From Streptomyces sp. CB01881 (GTDB lineage Bacteria > Actinomycetota > Actinomycetes > Streptomycetales > Streptomycetaceae): a DNA stretch of 64,000 nt. Below, in pieces: positions 30,401-38,871 of the stretch. How positions within the stretch are numbered: the stretch's first letter is position 1; each line of letters begins with the position of its first letter. The notes beneath the pieces are model-generated. The model had not been told where the DNA came from, ran no database searches, and saw only the letters and a program-made list of their open reading frames with translations. The DNA lies in the NCBI RefSeq assembly GCF_002953255.1, contig NZ_CP026498.1, positions 7,819,939 through 7,883,938 of the forward strand, given 5' to 3'. The translations under genes were made by a program, and so were the position numbers.

Positions 30401-31705
30401 ATGACGTCATTTGTGCAGGAACCCTTTTTCTGGGTCTTTATCGCAGTGATGCTCGCAGCCGTCGCAGCGGCCCTCCAGGCCCGCAGGACGAACCTCGCCC
30501 TGCGCAGGCGGAACGTTTCCCTTGAGGAAGCGGGCGCTGTGGCTCAGCGGCAGCGCGAGGATCTCGGCGCGCTGAACGCACGTCTGCAGAGCCAGCACGC
30601 GGCCGAGCTCGCGGTGGTCCGCCAGGACGCGGAGGAGGACACCAAAGCAGTCCTCAAGGCCGCGATGCGGACCCTGCAGGGCCTGGCCGACGAGCAGCAG
30701 ATCGTCATCGACAAGGTGCAGCGCAAGTACGGCGACAGCCCGCAGATCCTGGCCGACCTGATGCTGGTCGACCACGCGAACAGCCAGTTCGGCCGCCGTG
30801 CCCAGGGCATCGCGGTGCTCTGCGGCGGCTGGCTGGGCCGCCGGGAGAGCGTCGCCTCGGTCTACGACGTGGCCCGCAGCGCCCAGGGCCGGATCCGGCA
30901 CTTCGACCGGGTGCGGATCCACTCCCAGGTCAGCGTCTCGCTCGCCAGCCAGGTCGTCGAGCCGGTCGCCGTCGTGCTGGCCGAGCTGCTGGCCAACGCG
31001 ACCAACTACTCCGCCCCGGACACCCCGGTGGAGATCAGCGTCCAGGCCGTCCCGACCGGCGTCTGCCTGATCATCGACGACGCCGGCCTCGGCATGGGCC
31101 AGGAGGAGAAGGACCGCGCGGCCGCGCTCCTGAACCCCGGCGCCCCGATCAGCCTCACCAGCCTGGGCAACCCCCCGAAGTTCGGCTTCGCGGTCTCCGG
31201 CATGCTGGCCGCCCGCTACGGCTTCCGGGTCTCCGTCGACTCGGTCTCCCCGTACGGCGGCGTCCGGGCCGTGGTGCTCCTGCCGACCGAGTTGCTCAGC
31301 AGCGAGGTCGCGCCCCAGGCCCCGGTGGCCACCGAGTACGCCGAGTACCGGGGCGAGCCCGAGGAGCAGCCCGGACAGGTCCGGGCGCAGGCCCCCGCGC
31401 AGCGGCTCGTGTCGCTGCCCGAGCAGGCCCCGGCCACCCCGGCCACCCCGGCCATCCCGGCCGCCCTGGCCCCGGTACCGGCCGACCCGGAGGCGGCGGA
31501 ACCGGAGACGACCGCGGACGGCCGGTTGCCCAGGCGCCGCCGCCAGCGCGCCGTCTCGGTGGTCCCGCACCCGCAGGACCCCGGTCGCGCCGACGAGCCG
31601 GTGCGGACCACCGGCCGGAACACGGCGTCCCGCCTCGGCGCGTTCCAGCGCGGAACGCTGTCCGGGCGCGACACCATGACCACGGAAGGAACCGAGATCC
31701 AGTGA
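30401..31705 (+). CDS. cvnA: Conservon component CvnA, sensor-kinase-like ATPase
   Basis: 434 aa. One N-terminal membrane helix (about 8-26) is followed by a coiled-coil-like region and a GHKL ATPase domain with N-box ELLANATNYSAP, G1 DDAGLGM and a late FGFAVSGMLAARYGF. A Pro/Ala-rich tail of about 110 residues completes it. CvnA proteins scaffold the CvnB-CvnC-CvnD complex at the membrane in a eukaryote-like G-protein arrangement. Its stop overlaps the cvnB start (GTGA). No separate phosphoacceptor domain can be assigned with confidence. Confidence 0.92.
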   Translation: MTSFVQEPFFWVFIAVMLAAVAAALQARRTNLALRRRNVSLEEAGAVAQRQREDLGALNARLQSQHAAELAVVRQDAEEDTKAVLKAAMRTLQGLADEQQIVIDKVQRKYGDSPQILADLMLVDHANSQFGRRAQGIAVLCGGWLGRRESVASVYDVARSAQGRIRHFDRVRIHSQVSVSLASQVVEPVAVVLAELLANATNYSAPDTPVEISVQAVPTGVCLIIDDAGLGMGQEEKDRAAALLNPGAPISLTSLGNPPKFGFAVSGMLAARYGFRVSVDSVSPYGGVRAVVLLPTELLSSEVAPQAPVATEYAEYRGEPEEQPGQVRAQAPAQRLVSLPEQAPATPATPAIPAALAPVPADPEAAEPETTADGRLPRRRRQRAVSVVPHPQDPGRADEPVRTTGRNTASRLGAFQRGTLSGRDTMTTEGTEIQ

Positions 31706-32103
31706 GCCCTGATCTGTCCTGGGTGCTCAACGACGTACTTCAGGTGCCCGGCGCCCGGCACGCCATCCTCGTCTCCGCCGACGGCCTCCTGCTCGAACGG
31801 TCCAGCGACATCGGCCGGGACGAGGCGGAGACCAACGCCGCCGCGATGAGCTCGATGCAGTCGCTGAGCCGGGCGGTCGCCCCGTTCGTCGGCGGCGGCG
31901 CCGGGGCCTGGCGCCAGACCCTCCTGGAGTACGACCACGGCTGGATCTTCCTGATCGCGGCCGGCAGCGGTGCCTACCTCGCGGCCTCCACCGCCCCCGA
32001 CGTCGACATGGAGGCGATGTCCTTCCGGATGCAGCAGCAGGTGGGCGCGCTCGGCCGGGCGATGACGGCGGCGCCGCGCCAGAGCACACTCAGCGGCTCA
32101 TGA
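31702..32103 (+). CDS. cvnB: Conservon component CvnB, roadblock/LC7 protein
   Basis: 133 aa single roadblock/LC7 domain with LSWVLNDVLQVPGARHAILVS at the start and GWIFLIAAGSGAYLAA later. Roadblock proteins act on small GTPases such as MglA as regulators; CvnB is thought to do so for CvnD. GTG at 31702 overlaps the cvnA stop, and its own stop overlaps the cvnC ATG. Confidence 0.94.
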   Translation: MSPDLSWVLNDVLQVPGARHAILVSADGLLLERSSDIGRDEAETNAAAMSSMQSLSRAVAPFVGGGAGAWRQTLLEYDHGWIFLIAAGSGAYLAASTAPDVDMEAMSFRMQQQVGALGRAMTAAPRQSTLSGS

Positions 32104-32474
32104 CGGCTTCTGGCGAGGAGCAGCGGGTCGCCGGTGGTTTCATCCGGTCCTACGTCATCACCGGTGGCCGGGAATTACCGAGTGCGGACGACCTCTCCCT
32201 GATCACCCTGGTCACCGTCGCGCCCGAGCAGGAGCTCCCGGCCCGTCCGAGCCCGGAGATCGTGGCGATCTGGGAGCTGTGTTCCGGCGGCTATCTCTCG
32301 GTGGCCGAGGTCGCGGCCCGTCTGGAGCTGCCGGTGGGGGTGGTGCGGCTGCTGCTGACGGACCTGATCCGCGAGGGCCGGCTGCTGCGGAGGGCGACCC
32401 CGCCACCGGCCCAGGCCCCGGATCCGAGACTTCTAGAGAAGGTACTGCATGGACTCCAACGCCGGTTCGCCTGA
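32100..32474 (+). CDS. cvnC: Conservon component CvnC, DUF742 protein
   Basis: 124 aa DUF742 protein with RSYVITGGRELPSADDLSLITLV and a winged-helix-like C-terminal half (YLSVAEVAARLELPVGVVRLLLTDLI). It is a standard third member of cvn operons; the biochemical role is unclear. It overlaps cvnB by four bases and cvnD by 26. Confidence 0.94.
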   Translation: MTASGEEQRVAGGFIRSYVITGGRELPSADDLSLITLVTVAPEQELPARPSPEIVAIWELCSGGYLSVAEVAARLELPVGVVRLLLTDLIREGRLLRRATPPPAQAPDPRLLEKVLHGLQRRFA

Positions 32475-33039
32475 GGACATCTACGTCCCGGGCGCGGTGA
32501 CGACCGCGGTCAAGATCCTCGTCGTGGGGCACTTCGCGGTCGGCAAGACCACGCTCATCGGCGCCCTGTCGGAGATCGCTCCGCTGAGCACCGAGGAGAA
32601 GATGACGCAGGCGTCCACCGGTGTCGACGACCTCCGGGGGGTGCCGGACAAGAAGACCACCACGGTCGCCCTGGACTTCGGCCGGCTGACGCTCGGCGAC
32701 GACCTGGTGCTGTACCTGTTCGGCACGCCGGGCCAGCAGCGCTTCATGCAGCTCTGGGAGGACATGGCGCGGGGGGCACTGGGCGCGCTGCTGCTGGCCG
32801 ACCCGACCCGTCTCGCGGACACCTTCCCCGTCATCGACCTGATCGAGCAGTACGGCCTGGAGTACGCCGTGGCGGTCAACAGCTTCGACCGGCAGAGCGA
32901 CTACACCGAGGACGAACTGCGCGAGGCGCTGGACCTGCTGCCGCACACACCGGTGGTGTTCTGCGACGCGCGGGACCAGCGGTCGTCCGCCGACGCCCTG
33001 CTGACCCTGGTCCGGCACCTGCTCGAACGCGCCTCCTGA
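32449..33039 (+). CDS. cvnD: Conservon component CvnD, small GTPase-like protein
   Basis: 196 aa. Walker A/G1 is G27HFAVGKTT35. The switch II region reads LFGTPGQQRF in place of the canonical DxxG, and the G4 position is VNSFDR rather than NKxD, as in other CvnD proteins. It is the probable nucleotide switch of the conservon. AGAAGG precedes the ATG inside cvnC. Confidence 0.94.
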   Translation: MDSNAGSPEDIYVPGAVTTAVKILVVGHFAVGKTTLIGALSEIAPLSTEEKMTQASTGVDDLRGVPDKKTTTVALDFGRLTLGDDLVLYLFGTPGQQRFMQLWEDMARGALGALLLADPTRLADTFPVIDLIEQYGLEYAVAVNSFDRQSDYTEDELREALDLLPHTPVVFCDARDQRSSADALLTLVRHLLERAS

Positions 33040-33104
33040 CCCCCCCTTCCCCGTCACGCCCCCCGGGGCCGCACCCGCCCGGGGCCACCTCCAAGGAACG
33101 ACCC

Positions 33105-34496
33105 ATGGAATCTCCGCAGCGACCCGCCCCGCACTTGCCTCCGCCGGGCTGCCCGATGCACGGCTCGGGCACGCCGCTGTACGGGGAGGCGTTCTCGTCC
33201 GACCCCGGCGCGGTCTACGACAAGCTGCGCGCCCACGGCCACGCCGCCTCGGTGGAGCTGGCCCCGGGCGTGGACGCCACCCTGGTCACCTCGCACGAGG
33301 CCGCCCTGCGCGTGCTGCAGAACCCGGGGCTGTTCGCCCGGGACTCCCGGCGCTGGGCGGCGCTCAACGAGGGGCGGGTGCCAATGGACAGCCCGGTCCT
33401 GCCGATGATGTTCTACCGGCCGAACTGCCTCTTCACGGACGGCACCGAGCACCTGCGGCTGCGCAAGGCCGTCACCGAGAGCCTGGAGCGGCTCAACGAC
33501 AACCGGCTCAACCGGCACGTCGAGCGGATCGCCGGCTACCTGATCGACCAGTTCAGCGGGCTGGGCCGGGCCGACCTGATCAACGACTACGCCAAGCTGC
33601 TGCCGCTGCTGCTGTTCAACCAGCTCTTCGGCTGCCCGGCCGACATCGGCGACCGGCTGACCCGCAGCATGTCCGCGCTCTTCGACGGACTGGACGTGAT
33701 CCAGGCCAACGACGAGCTGAACGCCTGCCTGATGGACCTGGTCGCGCTGAAGCGCCGTCAGCCGGGCGACGACATCACCTCGTGGCTCGTCCAGCACCCG
33801 GCCGGCCTGCGGGACGAGGAGCTCAAGGACCAGCTGGTCATGCTGATGGGGGCCGGTGTCGAGCCCGAGCGCAACCTGATAGGCAACGCACTGCTCGTGC
33901 TGCTGTCCGGCCAGGGCGCCCTGCGGATCGAGGACGCCATCGACGACGTGCTCTGGAACAACCCGCCGATCGCCAACTACGCGACGCACTTCCCGATGCA
34001 CGACGTCGAGGTGGGCGGGGTGCTGATGGACGCGGGCAGCCCGGTGGTGATCAGCTTCGCCGCCGCCAACAGCGACCCGGCGCTGACCGACGCCCGACTG
34101 ACCCTCAGCAAGGGCGCCCACCTGGCCTGGGGCGCCGGCCCGCACGCGTGCCCGGCGAAGAACCCGGCCCAGCTGATCGCCCTGACGGCGATCGAGTGCC
34201 TGCTCAACGCGCTTCCGGACGTGGCGCTCACCGTACCCGCGCAGGGCGTGGAGTGGCGGCCGGGCCCGTTCCAGCGCGGACTGGTCTCGCTGCCGGTGCG
34301 GTTCAGCCCGACGTTCACCCGGACCCCGGGCGCGGGCGGCGGTGCGGGTGCGGGTGCCGTACCGGGCGGTCCGGCCGGCGGGGCGGCCACCGCCCCCGGG
34401 ACGCCGTCGCCGTCGGCTGCGGAGCCCGCCCCCGGTCGGGCCCCGGCCAAGCAGAAGGGGTGGTGGAGCTCCTTCCTGGACGTCTTCCGGCTCTGA
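33105..34496 (+). CDS. Cytochrome P450, CYP157-like, lacking ExxR
   Basis: 463 aa. The heme ligand is C349 in WGAGPHACPAKNPAQ, where the usual Phe is Trp and the residue after Cys is Pro. The K-helix reads D281-V-L-W284 before NNPP, so the ExxR Arg is Trp. The I-helix AGVEPERN lacks the acid-alcohol pair. CYP157 enzymes of Streptomyces are known to lack ExxR and to sit in conservons beside CYP154, which fits exactly. After about residue 410 comes a Gly/Ala/Pro-rich tail ending in the aromatic, amphipathic KGWWSSFLDVFRL. It may be a non-catalytic or unusual P450 serving the conservon. Confidence 0.88.
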   Translation: MESPQRPAPHLPPPGCPMHGSGTPLYGEAFSSDPGAVYDKLRAHGHAASVELAPGVDATLVTSHEAALRVLQNPGLFARDSRRWAALNEGRVPMDSPVLPMMFYRPNCLFTDGTEHLRLRKAVTESLERLNDNRLNRHVERIAGYLIDQFSGLGRADLINDYAKLLPLLLFNQLFGCPADIGDRLTRSMSALFDGLDVIQANDELNACLMDLVALKRRQPGDDITSWLVQHPAGLRDEELKDQLVMLMGAGVEPERNLIGNALLVLLSGQGALRIEDAIDDVLWNNPPIANYATHFPMHDVEVGGVLMDAGSPVVISFAAANSDPALTDARLTLSKGAHLAWGAGPHACPAKNPAQLIALTAIECLLNALPDVALTVPAQGVEWRPGPFQRGLVSLPVRFSPTFTRTPGAGGGAGAGAVPGGPAGGAATAPGTPSPSAAEPAPGRAPAKQKGWWSSFLDVFRL

Positions 34497-34521
34497 CCGG
34501 GGCGCCCGGGCGCCGGGGCGC

Positions 34522-34565
34522 TGCCGGACTCCGGTCAACCACCCTTTGGTGAACGGAGTCCGGCA
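34522..34565 (+). terminator. Long hairpin between the two P450 genes
   Basis: Perfect 12-bp arms (34522-34533 and 34554-34565) enclose a 20-base loop containing a smaller CACC-CTTT-GGTG stem. There is no T-tract. It could attenuate transcription or protect and process the operon mRNA between the P450 genes. Confidence 0.55.
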
Positions 34566-34666
34566 ACCGTGCGGCATGTGACGCAGGCAACAGCGATCGG
34601 TGCTTGAGAGCCCCGGGGCCGGGTAGGTCGCCGCCGTACTGCCCGCCCAGCCCCGAGGAGCCTCGT

Positions 34667-35998
34667 GTGACCGCCATGTTGGGAGCCCGCCCCGAGAGCC
34701 CGGGGTCCTGTGCCGTCGCCACCGCCACCGCCACCGCCGTCGTCGGCACTGGCACCGCGACCGTCGCAACCGTCGACCGCCGTGCCGCGGTGCCGCTGCT
34801 GCGGCGGCTCCGGTCGGCCGAGGGGCTGGCCTGCCCCTTCCCGATCTACGACGAACTGCGGGCGATGGGCGATCTCGTCCCGGCACCCTGGGGCGGGTAC
34901 CTCGTCACCGGCTACGACGCGTGCAACCAGGTCCTGCGCGGCCGGCACTGGCTCGTCCCCGACTTCGCCTGGCAGGATCGGCAGACCGAGACCGAGCGCT
35001 GGCACGCCGTCGCCACCCAGGAGATGAGCCGGACGCTCTCCCGGCTCAACGCCCCCGAGCACACCCGGCAGCGGCACAGCCTCGGAAACCTCTTCGACCG
35101 GCACACCCTCCAGGACATGGCGCCGCACATCGAGGCCGACGTCACCGCACTGCTGGACCGCCTGGCCGAGCGAATACGCGTCGACGGCGAGGCCGACCTC
35201 TCCTCCCTGGTCAGCGAACGGCTGCCGATCAACACCGTCGGCCGCTGGCTGGACATCGCGCCGGAGGACTATGCGCACATTCTGGATATGACCCACAACC
35301 AGGTGCACGCCCAGGAACTCCTCCCCAGCAAGAGCCAGTTGGCGATCTCCGAGGAGGCGACCCTCCACCTGCGCCGGTACTTCACCGACCTCGTCCAAGG
35401 CCGCCGGGAGAACCCGGGCGACGATGTGGTGTCCGGCTGGATCCGCACCTGGGACGCGCTGGAGTCCGACCGCGAGGCCACCGACCGGATCGTCTACCAG
35501 CTCACCATGTTCGTCACCATCGCCTCGCTGGAGACCACGGCGACGATGCTCTCCACGCTGGTGTGGTCGCTGCTCCGGTCCCCCGGTTCGTGGGAGGGGC
35601 TGCGGGCCAGGCCGGAGCACATCGACGGCGCGATCGAGGAGGCCCTGCGCTACGACCCGCCGATCCGTCTCAACAGCCGCGTCGCGGGCGAGGACACGGA
35701 GGTGGCCGGGGTGTTCGTGCCCAAGGACACCATGGTCCACGTCATGTACGGCGCGGCCAACCACGATCCGCGCCGCAACCCGGACCCGCAGGTCTTCGAC
35801 ATCCTCCGCAAGGGCTCGCACATCGCCTTCGGCGGCGGCGCCCACTACTGCCTCGGCGCGGGCCTGGCCAAGCTGGAGGCGCGCATCCTGCTCGGCCAGT
35901 TGCTGCGGCGCTTCCCGACCCTGCGGGCGGCGGGCCCTCCCGAGTACGCACCCCGGATGGTCTTCCACCGCGTGACGTCCCTGAGAGTTGCCGCATGA
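34667..35998 (+). CDS. Cytochrome P450, CYP154-like
   Basis: 443 aa with canonical motifs: I-helix ASLETT, E325-A-L-R328 in the K-helix, and heme ligand C395 in FGGGAHYCLGAGLA. It is soluble, with an Ala/Thr-rich N-terminus. Its place right after a CYP157-like gene matches the CYP157-CYP154 pairing known in Streptomyces conservons. The substrate is unknown, and no ferredoxin or reductase gene is adjacent. GTG at 34667 has GAGGAG upstream. The stop overlaps the next ATG. Confidence 0.92.
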   Translation: MTAMLGARPESPGSCAVATATATAVVGTGTATVATVDRRAAVPLLRRLRSAEGLACPFPIYDELRAMGDLVPAPWGGYLVTGYDACNQVLRGRHWLVPDFAWQDRQTETERWHAVATQEMSRTLSRLNAPEHTRQRHSLGNLFDRHTLQDMAPHIEADVTALLDRLAERIRVDGEADLSSLVSERLPINTVGRWLDIAPEDYAHILDMTHNQVHAQELLPSKSQLAISEEATLHLRRYFTDLVQGRRENPGDDVVSGWIRTWDALESDREATDRIVYQLTMFVTIASLETTATMLSTLVWSLLRSPGSWEGLRARPEHIDGAIEEALRYDPPIRLNSRVAGEDTEVAGVFVPKDTMVHVMYGAANHDPRRNPDPQVFDILRKGSHIAFGGGAHYCLGAGLAKLEARILLGQLLRRFPTLRAAGPPEYAPRMVFHRVTSLRVAA

Positions 35999-36876
35999 AC
36001 GTTTCCCCCCGGACGGCCCAGTACCCGAAGTATGCGAAGCACCCCTCCTACCTCCTGACGCGCCCTCCGGAGCCCGCCGTTCCCGCTCCCGTACCGGCGC
36101 CCGCGCCCGCACCGCGTACGGTCCGCGCCGAGCGCCGGGGCCCGGTGCTCCACGTCGAGCTGGACAGCCCCGGGACGGGCAACGCCGTCACCACGGCCAT
36201 GCTGGACGAACTCCTCGACGTCCTCGCCGACCCGGACCCGGACGTCCGCGTCGTCGTGCTGTCCGGCGCCGGCCCGGACTTCTGCCTCGGCGGCGACCGC
36301 GACGAGTTCGCCGCCGCGCTCGGCGAGGACCCGACCGGCGGCGGCGTCCGGAGCTACGGGGGCAAGGCCCGCCGGGTCTGTGAGGCCCTCACCAACAGCC
36401 CCGCCGTCACCATCGCGCGGGTCCAGGGCCGGGCGACCGGTGCCGGGTTCGCCCTGGCCCTCGCCTGCGACCTGCGGGTCGGCGCCGACTCCGCCGTCTT
36501 CCGGCTGCCCGAACTCGCCCTCGGCCTGCCCGTCGCCTGGGGCGGCCTGCTGCCCCGGCTGCTCAACGAGGTCGGTGCGGCCCGGGTCCGCGAGATCATC
36601 CTCACCGGCCGCCGGGTCGGCGCCGAGGAGGCGCGCGACCTGTCCATCCTGCAACGGGTCGTCCCCGCGCAGGACCTGGACCGGGCCGTGGAGGAGTGGG
36701 CCCGGCCCATCACCCGTCGCCCCGAGGCATCCCTGCGCGTCACCAAGACGCTGCTGAACTCCCATGCGGCGGCGACCCGGCTGGCCGACGCCTCGGCCCT
36801 CGACGCCGAGTTGATGGCCTCCGTCCTGGCCGCCGCCCACTACACCCGCGGCCTCGAAGCCCCGCCGGGCGCCTGA
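35995..36876 (+). CDS. Enoyl-CoA hydratase/isomerase (crotonase) family protein
   Basis: 293 aa. A Pro/Ala-rich N-terminal extension of about 40 residues precedes a crotonase fold. Oxyanion-hole segments FCLGGDRDEF and GRATGAGFALALACD are present. The first catalytic Glu of true hydratases (in GGGCELA of the mitochondrial enzyme) is Ala here, while the second (PELALGLPV) is kept, so simple hydration is unlikely and isomerase or other chemistry is possible. ATG overlaps the P450 stop, tying it to the conservon operon. A terminator follows 93 bases later. Confidence 0.88.
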   Translation: MNVSPRTAQYPKYAKHPSYLLTRPPEPAVPAPVPAPAPAPRTVRAERRGPVLHVELDSPGTGNAVTTAMLDELLDVLADPDPDVRVVVLSGAGPDFCLGGDRDEFAAALGEDPTGGGVRSYGGKARRVCEALTNSPAVTIARVQGRATGAGFALALACDLRVGADSAVFRLPELALGLPVAWGGLLPRLLNEVGAARVREIILTGRRVGAEEARDLSILQRVVPAQDLDRAVEEWARPITRRPEASLRVTKTLLNSHAAATRLADASALDAELMASVLAAAHYTRGLEAPPGA

Positions 36877-36969
36877 CCTCCGGCCGGCCCGGAGGGCCCG
36901 CACCGGCCTCGGCGACCCAGCAGTCGGCGGCCTCGGTGAGGGGCTCCGGCGGCCGAGCGGACCCCTTCA

Positions 36970-36999
36970 GCGGGCCCGCGTCCTTCGACGCGGGCCCGC
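36970..36999 (+). terminator. Terminator of the conservon-P450-crotonase operon
   Basis: A perfect 13-bp stem (36970-36982 with 36987-36999) with a CTTC loop marks the end of the operon before the sigma-factor gene. Confidence 0.85.
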
Positions 37000-37049
37000 C
37001 GTGCTGTGCTCGGCGGGAACTCGGCGGGGCGGTGCGGACAGGTGGGGGT

Positions 37050-37679
37050 GTGGAGCTGTCACAGCGGGGCCGGTTGAGGAATGGGGACCAGTGGGCGTTC
37101 GGGGAGCTGTTCGACGAGGCGGCGGGTGACCTGTACCGGTACGCGGTGCGGGTGTCGGGGGACTGGGCGGTCGCGGAGGACGTCGTCCAGCTGACCTTCC
37201 TGGAGGCGTGGCGGCTGCGCCGCAAACTCCACGAGGGCGACGAGTCGGTACGCCCGTGGCTGTTCGGGGTCGCGGCCAACGTGCTGCGCAACACGGCCCG
37301 CGCGGCCCGGCGGCACCGGGCCGCGATGGAGCGGCTGCCGCCCCGCGAGGTGGTGCCGGACTTCGCGGACGAGCTGGTCGGGCGGCTGGACGACAGCGCC
37401 CAGCTGGCCGCCGCCCGGCGGGCGCTGGCCCGCCTGCGGAAGGCCGAGCGGGAGGTGTTCGGCCTGTGCGTCTGGGCCGGCCTCGACTACGCGAGCGCCG
37501 CCGAGGCCCTCGGTGTGCCGATCGGCACCGTGCGTTCGCGGCTCTCGCGCGCCCGTACCAAGCTTCGCGCGCTGGCCGAGGAGGAGCTGAAAAACGGGCG
37601 GGAACTCCGCGCGGAGGTCGGACAGGTACGGGGTGGCCGCACCGATGCGGCCCGGTCGACACGGGAGACGAACCGATGA
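37050..37679 (+). CDS. RNA polymerase sigma factor, ECF-like
   Basis: 209 aa. Sigma region 2 (FGELFDEAAGDLYRYAVRVSGDWAVAEDVVQLTFLEAWR) and region 4 (LRKAEREVFGLCVWAGLDYASAAEALGVPIGTVRSRLSRAR) are clear. The GTG at 37050 gives a normal ECF length; the upstream site GGTGGGG is weak. It overlaps the next gene by four bases (ATGA), the usual layout of an ECF sigma and its regulator. Confidence 0.9.
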   Translation: MELSQRGRLRNGDQWAFGELFDEAAGDLYRYAVRVSGDWAVAEDVVQLTFLEAWRLRRKLHEGDESVRPWLFGVAANVLRNTARAARRHRAAMERLPPREVVPDFADELVGRLDDSAQLAAARRALARLRKAEREVFGLCVWAGLDYASAAEALGVPIGTVRSRLSRARTKLRALAEEELKNGRELRAEVGQVRGGRTDAARSTRETNR

Positions 37680-38740
37680 ACGAGCACGAGCGTGCGGAGC
37701 TGGACCGGCTGCTGCCGGCGCCGGCGCGGCCCGAACTCTCCGCCGACCGCCACCGGCTGTTGAGGGGACATCTGATGAGTGAGATCCGGGAGACGAAGCC
37801 CGCGCGGGTCCGACGCGGGAAGCTCGGCTGGGTGGCGGTTCCGGCCCTGGCGGGCGGCTTGGCGCTGGCGATGGTGCTGACCGGCGGGGGCGGCGACGGC
37901 AGCCCGAAGCAGGAGCAGCAGCAGGCCCAGAGCCGGACCACCGACGGCAACACGCTGAACGCGGCCCCGGTCGCCGCCGTCCAGCTGCTGACCCAGGCCG
38001 CCGACACCGCGGCGGGCAAGCCCGACCCGAAGCCCGGCAAGAAGCAGTTCGTCTACGTGGAGAGCCTGGTCGCCTTCGCCGGCGTCAACCTGGCCACCGG
38101 CGAGTCGGGCATCGACAAGCCGCACCGCCGTCAGATCTGGCTCTCGGTGGACGGCAGCCAGTGGGGCGTGCTGAAGGAGGAGGGGAAGGGGAAGCTCTCC
38201 GACCCGGGCAGCCGCCAGCCCGGGGACACGCGCCCCGCGCCGCGCACCGACGGCGGCGAGTGGGTCGACCCGACCACCAAGCCGGCCCTGAACGGGCCGA
38301 CGTACGAGTACCTGACCGGGCTGCCGACCGACCCGGACGCGCTGCTGAAGAAGATCTACGCGGAGACCAAGGGCCAGGGCAGGACCCCTGACCAGGAGGC
38401 CTTCACGACCATCGGTGACCTGCTGCGCGAGCAGCTGGCGCCGCCGACGGTCAGCGCCGCGCTCTACCGGGCGGCGGCGAAGATCCCCGGGGTCACCGTG
38501 GTCGACGACTCGGTGGACGCGTCGGGCCGGCACGGCGTGGCGGTGGCGCACGTGGACAGCGGCGTCCGGAGCGAGTGGATCTTCGACCCGAAGACCCACG
38601 AGTTCCTCGGTGAGCGCCTGGTCATCGTCGGCGAGGGCAGCGACCTGGGCAAGCCGGGCACGGTGGCCGGGCACTCGGCGGTGCTGGGCCGTGCGGTCAC
38701 CGACCAGCCCGGCGAGGAGCCGAAGCAGAAGAACGCCTGA
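37676..38740 (+). CDS. CU044_5270 family protein (putative sigma-factor partner)
   Basis: 354 aa. A short cytoplasmic N-terminus (ERAELDRLLPAPARPELSADRH) precedes one membrane helix (about 52-70), and a large extracytoplasmic domain of the CU044_5270 family follows. Such proteins commonly follow ECF sigma genes in actinobacteria and may act as membrane anti-sigma factors or sensors, though no zinc HxxxCxxC motif is present. It is translationally coupled to the sigma gene. Confidence 0.82.
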   Translation: MNEHERAELDRLLPAPARPELSADRHRLLRGHLMSEIRETKPARVRRGKLGWVAVPALAGGLALAMVLTGGGGDGSPKQEQQQAQSRTTDGNTLNAAPVAAVQLLTQAADTAAGKPDPKPGKKQFVYVESLVAFAGVNLATGESGIDKPHRRQIWLSVDGSQWGVLKEEGKGKLSDPGSRQPGDTRPAPRTDGGEWVDPTTKPALNGPTYEYLTGLPTDPDALLKKIYAETKGQGRTPDQEAFTTIGDLLREQLAPPTVSAALYRAAAKIPGVTVVDDSVDASGRHGVAVAHVDSGVRSEWIFDPKTHEFLGERLVIVGEGSDLGKPGTVAGHSAVLGRAVTDQPGEEPKQKNA

Positions 38741-38748
38741 TCCTGGTC

Positions 38749-38790
38749 GAACCGTAGAGAGAGAACCGTAGAGAAAGAACCGTGGAGAAA
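38749..38790 (+). repeat. Three tandem 14-bp repeats
   Basis: The unit GAACCGTAGAGAAA occurs as three consecutive copies (38749-38762, 38763-38776, 38777-38790) with single-base differences. They fill the space between the CU044_5270 stop and the terminator. The AT content is well above that of the surroundings. Confidence 0.85.
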
Positions 38791-38823
38791 GCTGTGGGGC
38801 CCGGTGGAAGCGGGCCCCACAGC
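38791..38823. terminator. Bidirectional terminator
   Basis: A perfect 13-bp stem (38791-38803 with 38811-38823) and a seven-base loop serve both the sigma operon and the convergent FHA/FtsK gene. Confidence 0.9.
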
Positions 38824-38871
38824 CGTTTCGGTGCCCGGCGCCCGCCCCCGGTACCCGGTGTGCCCGGCGTG

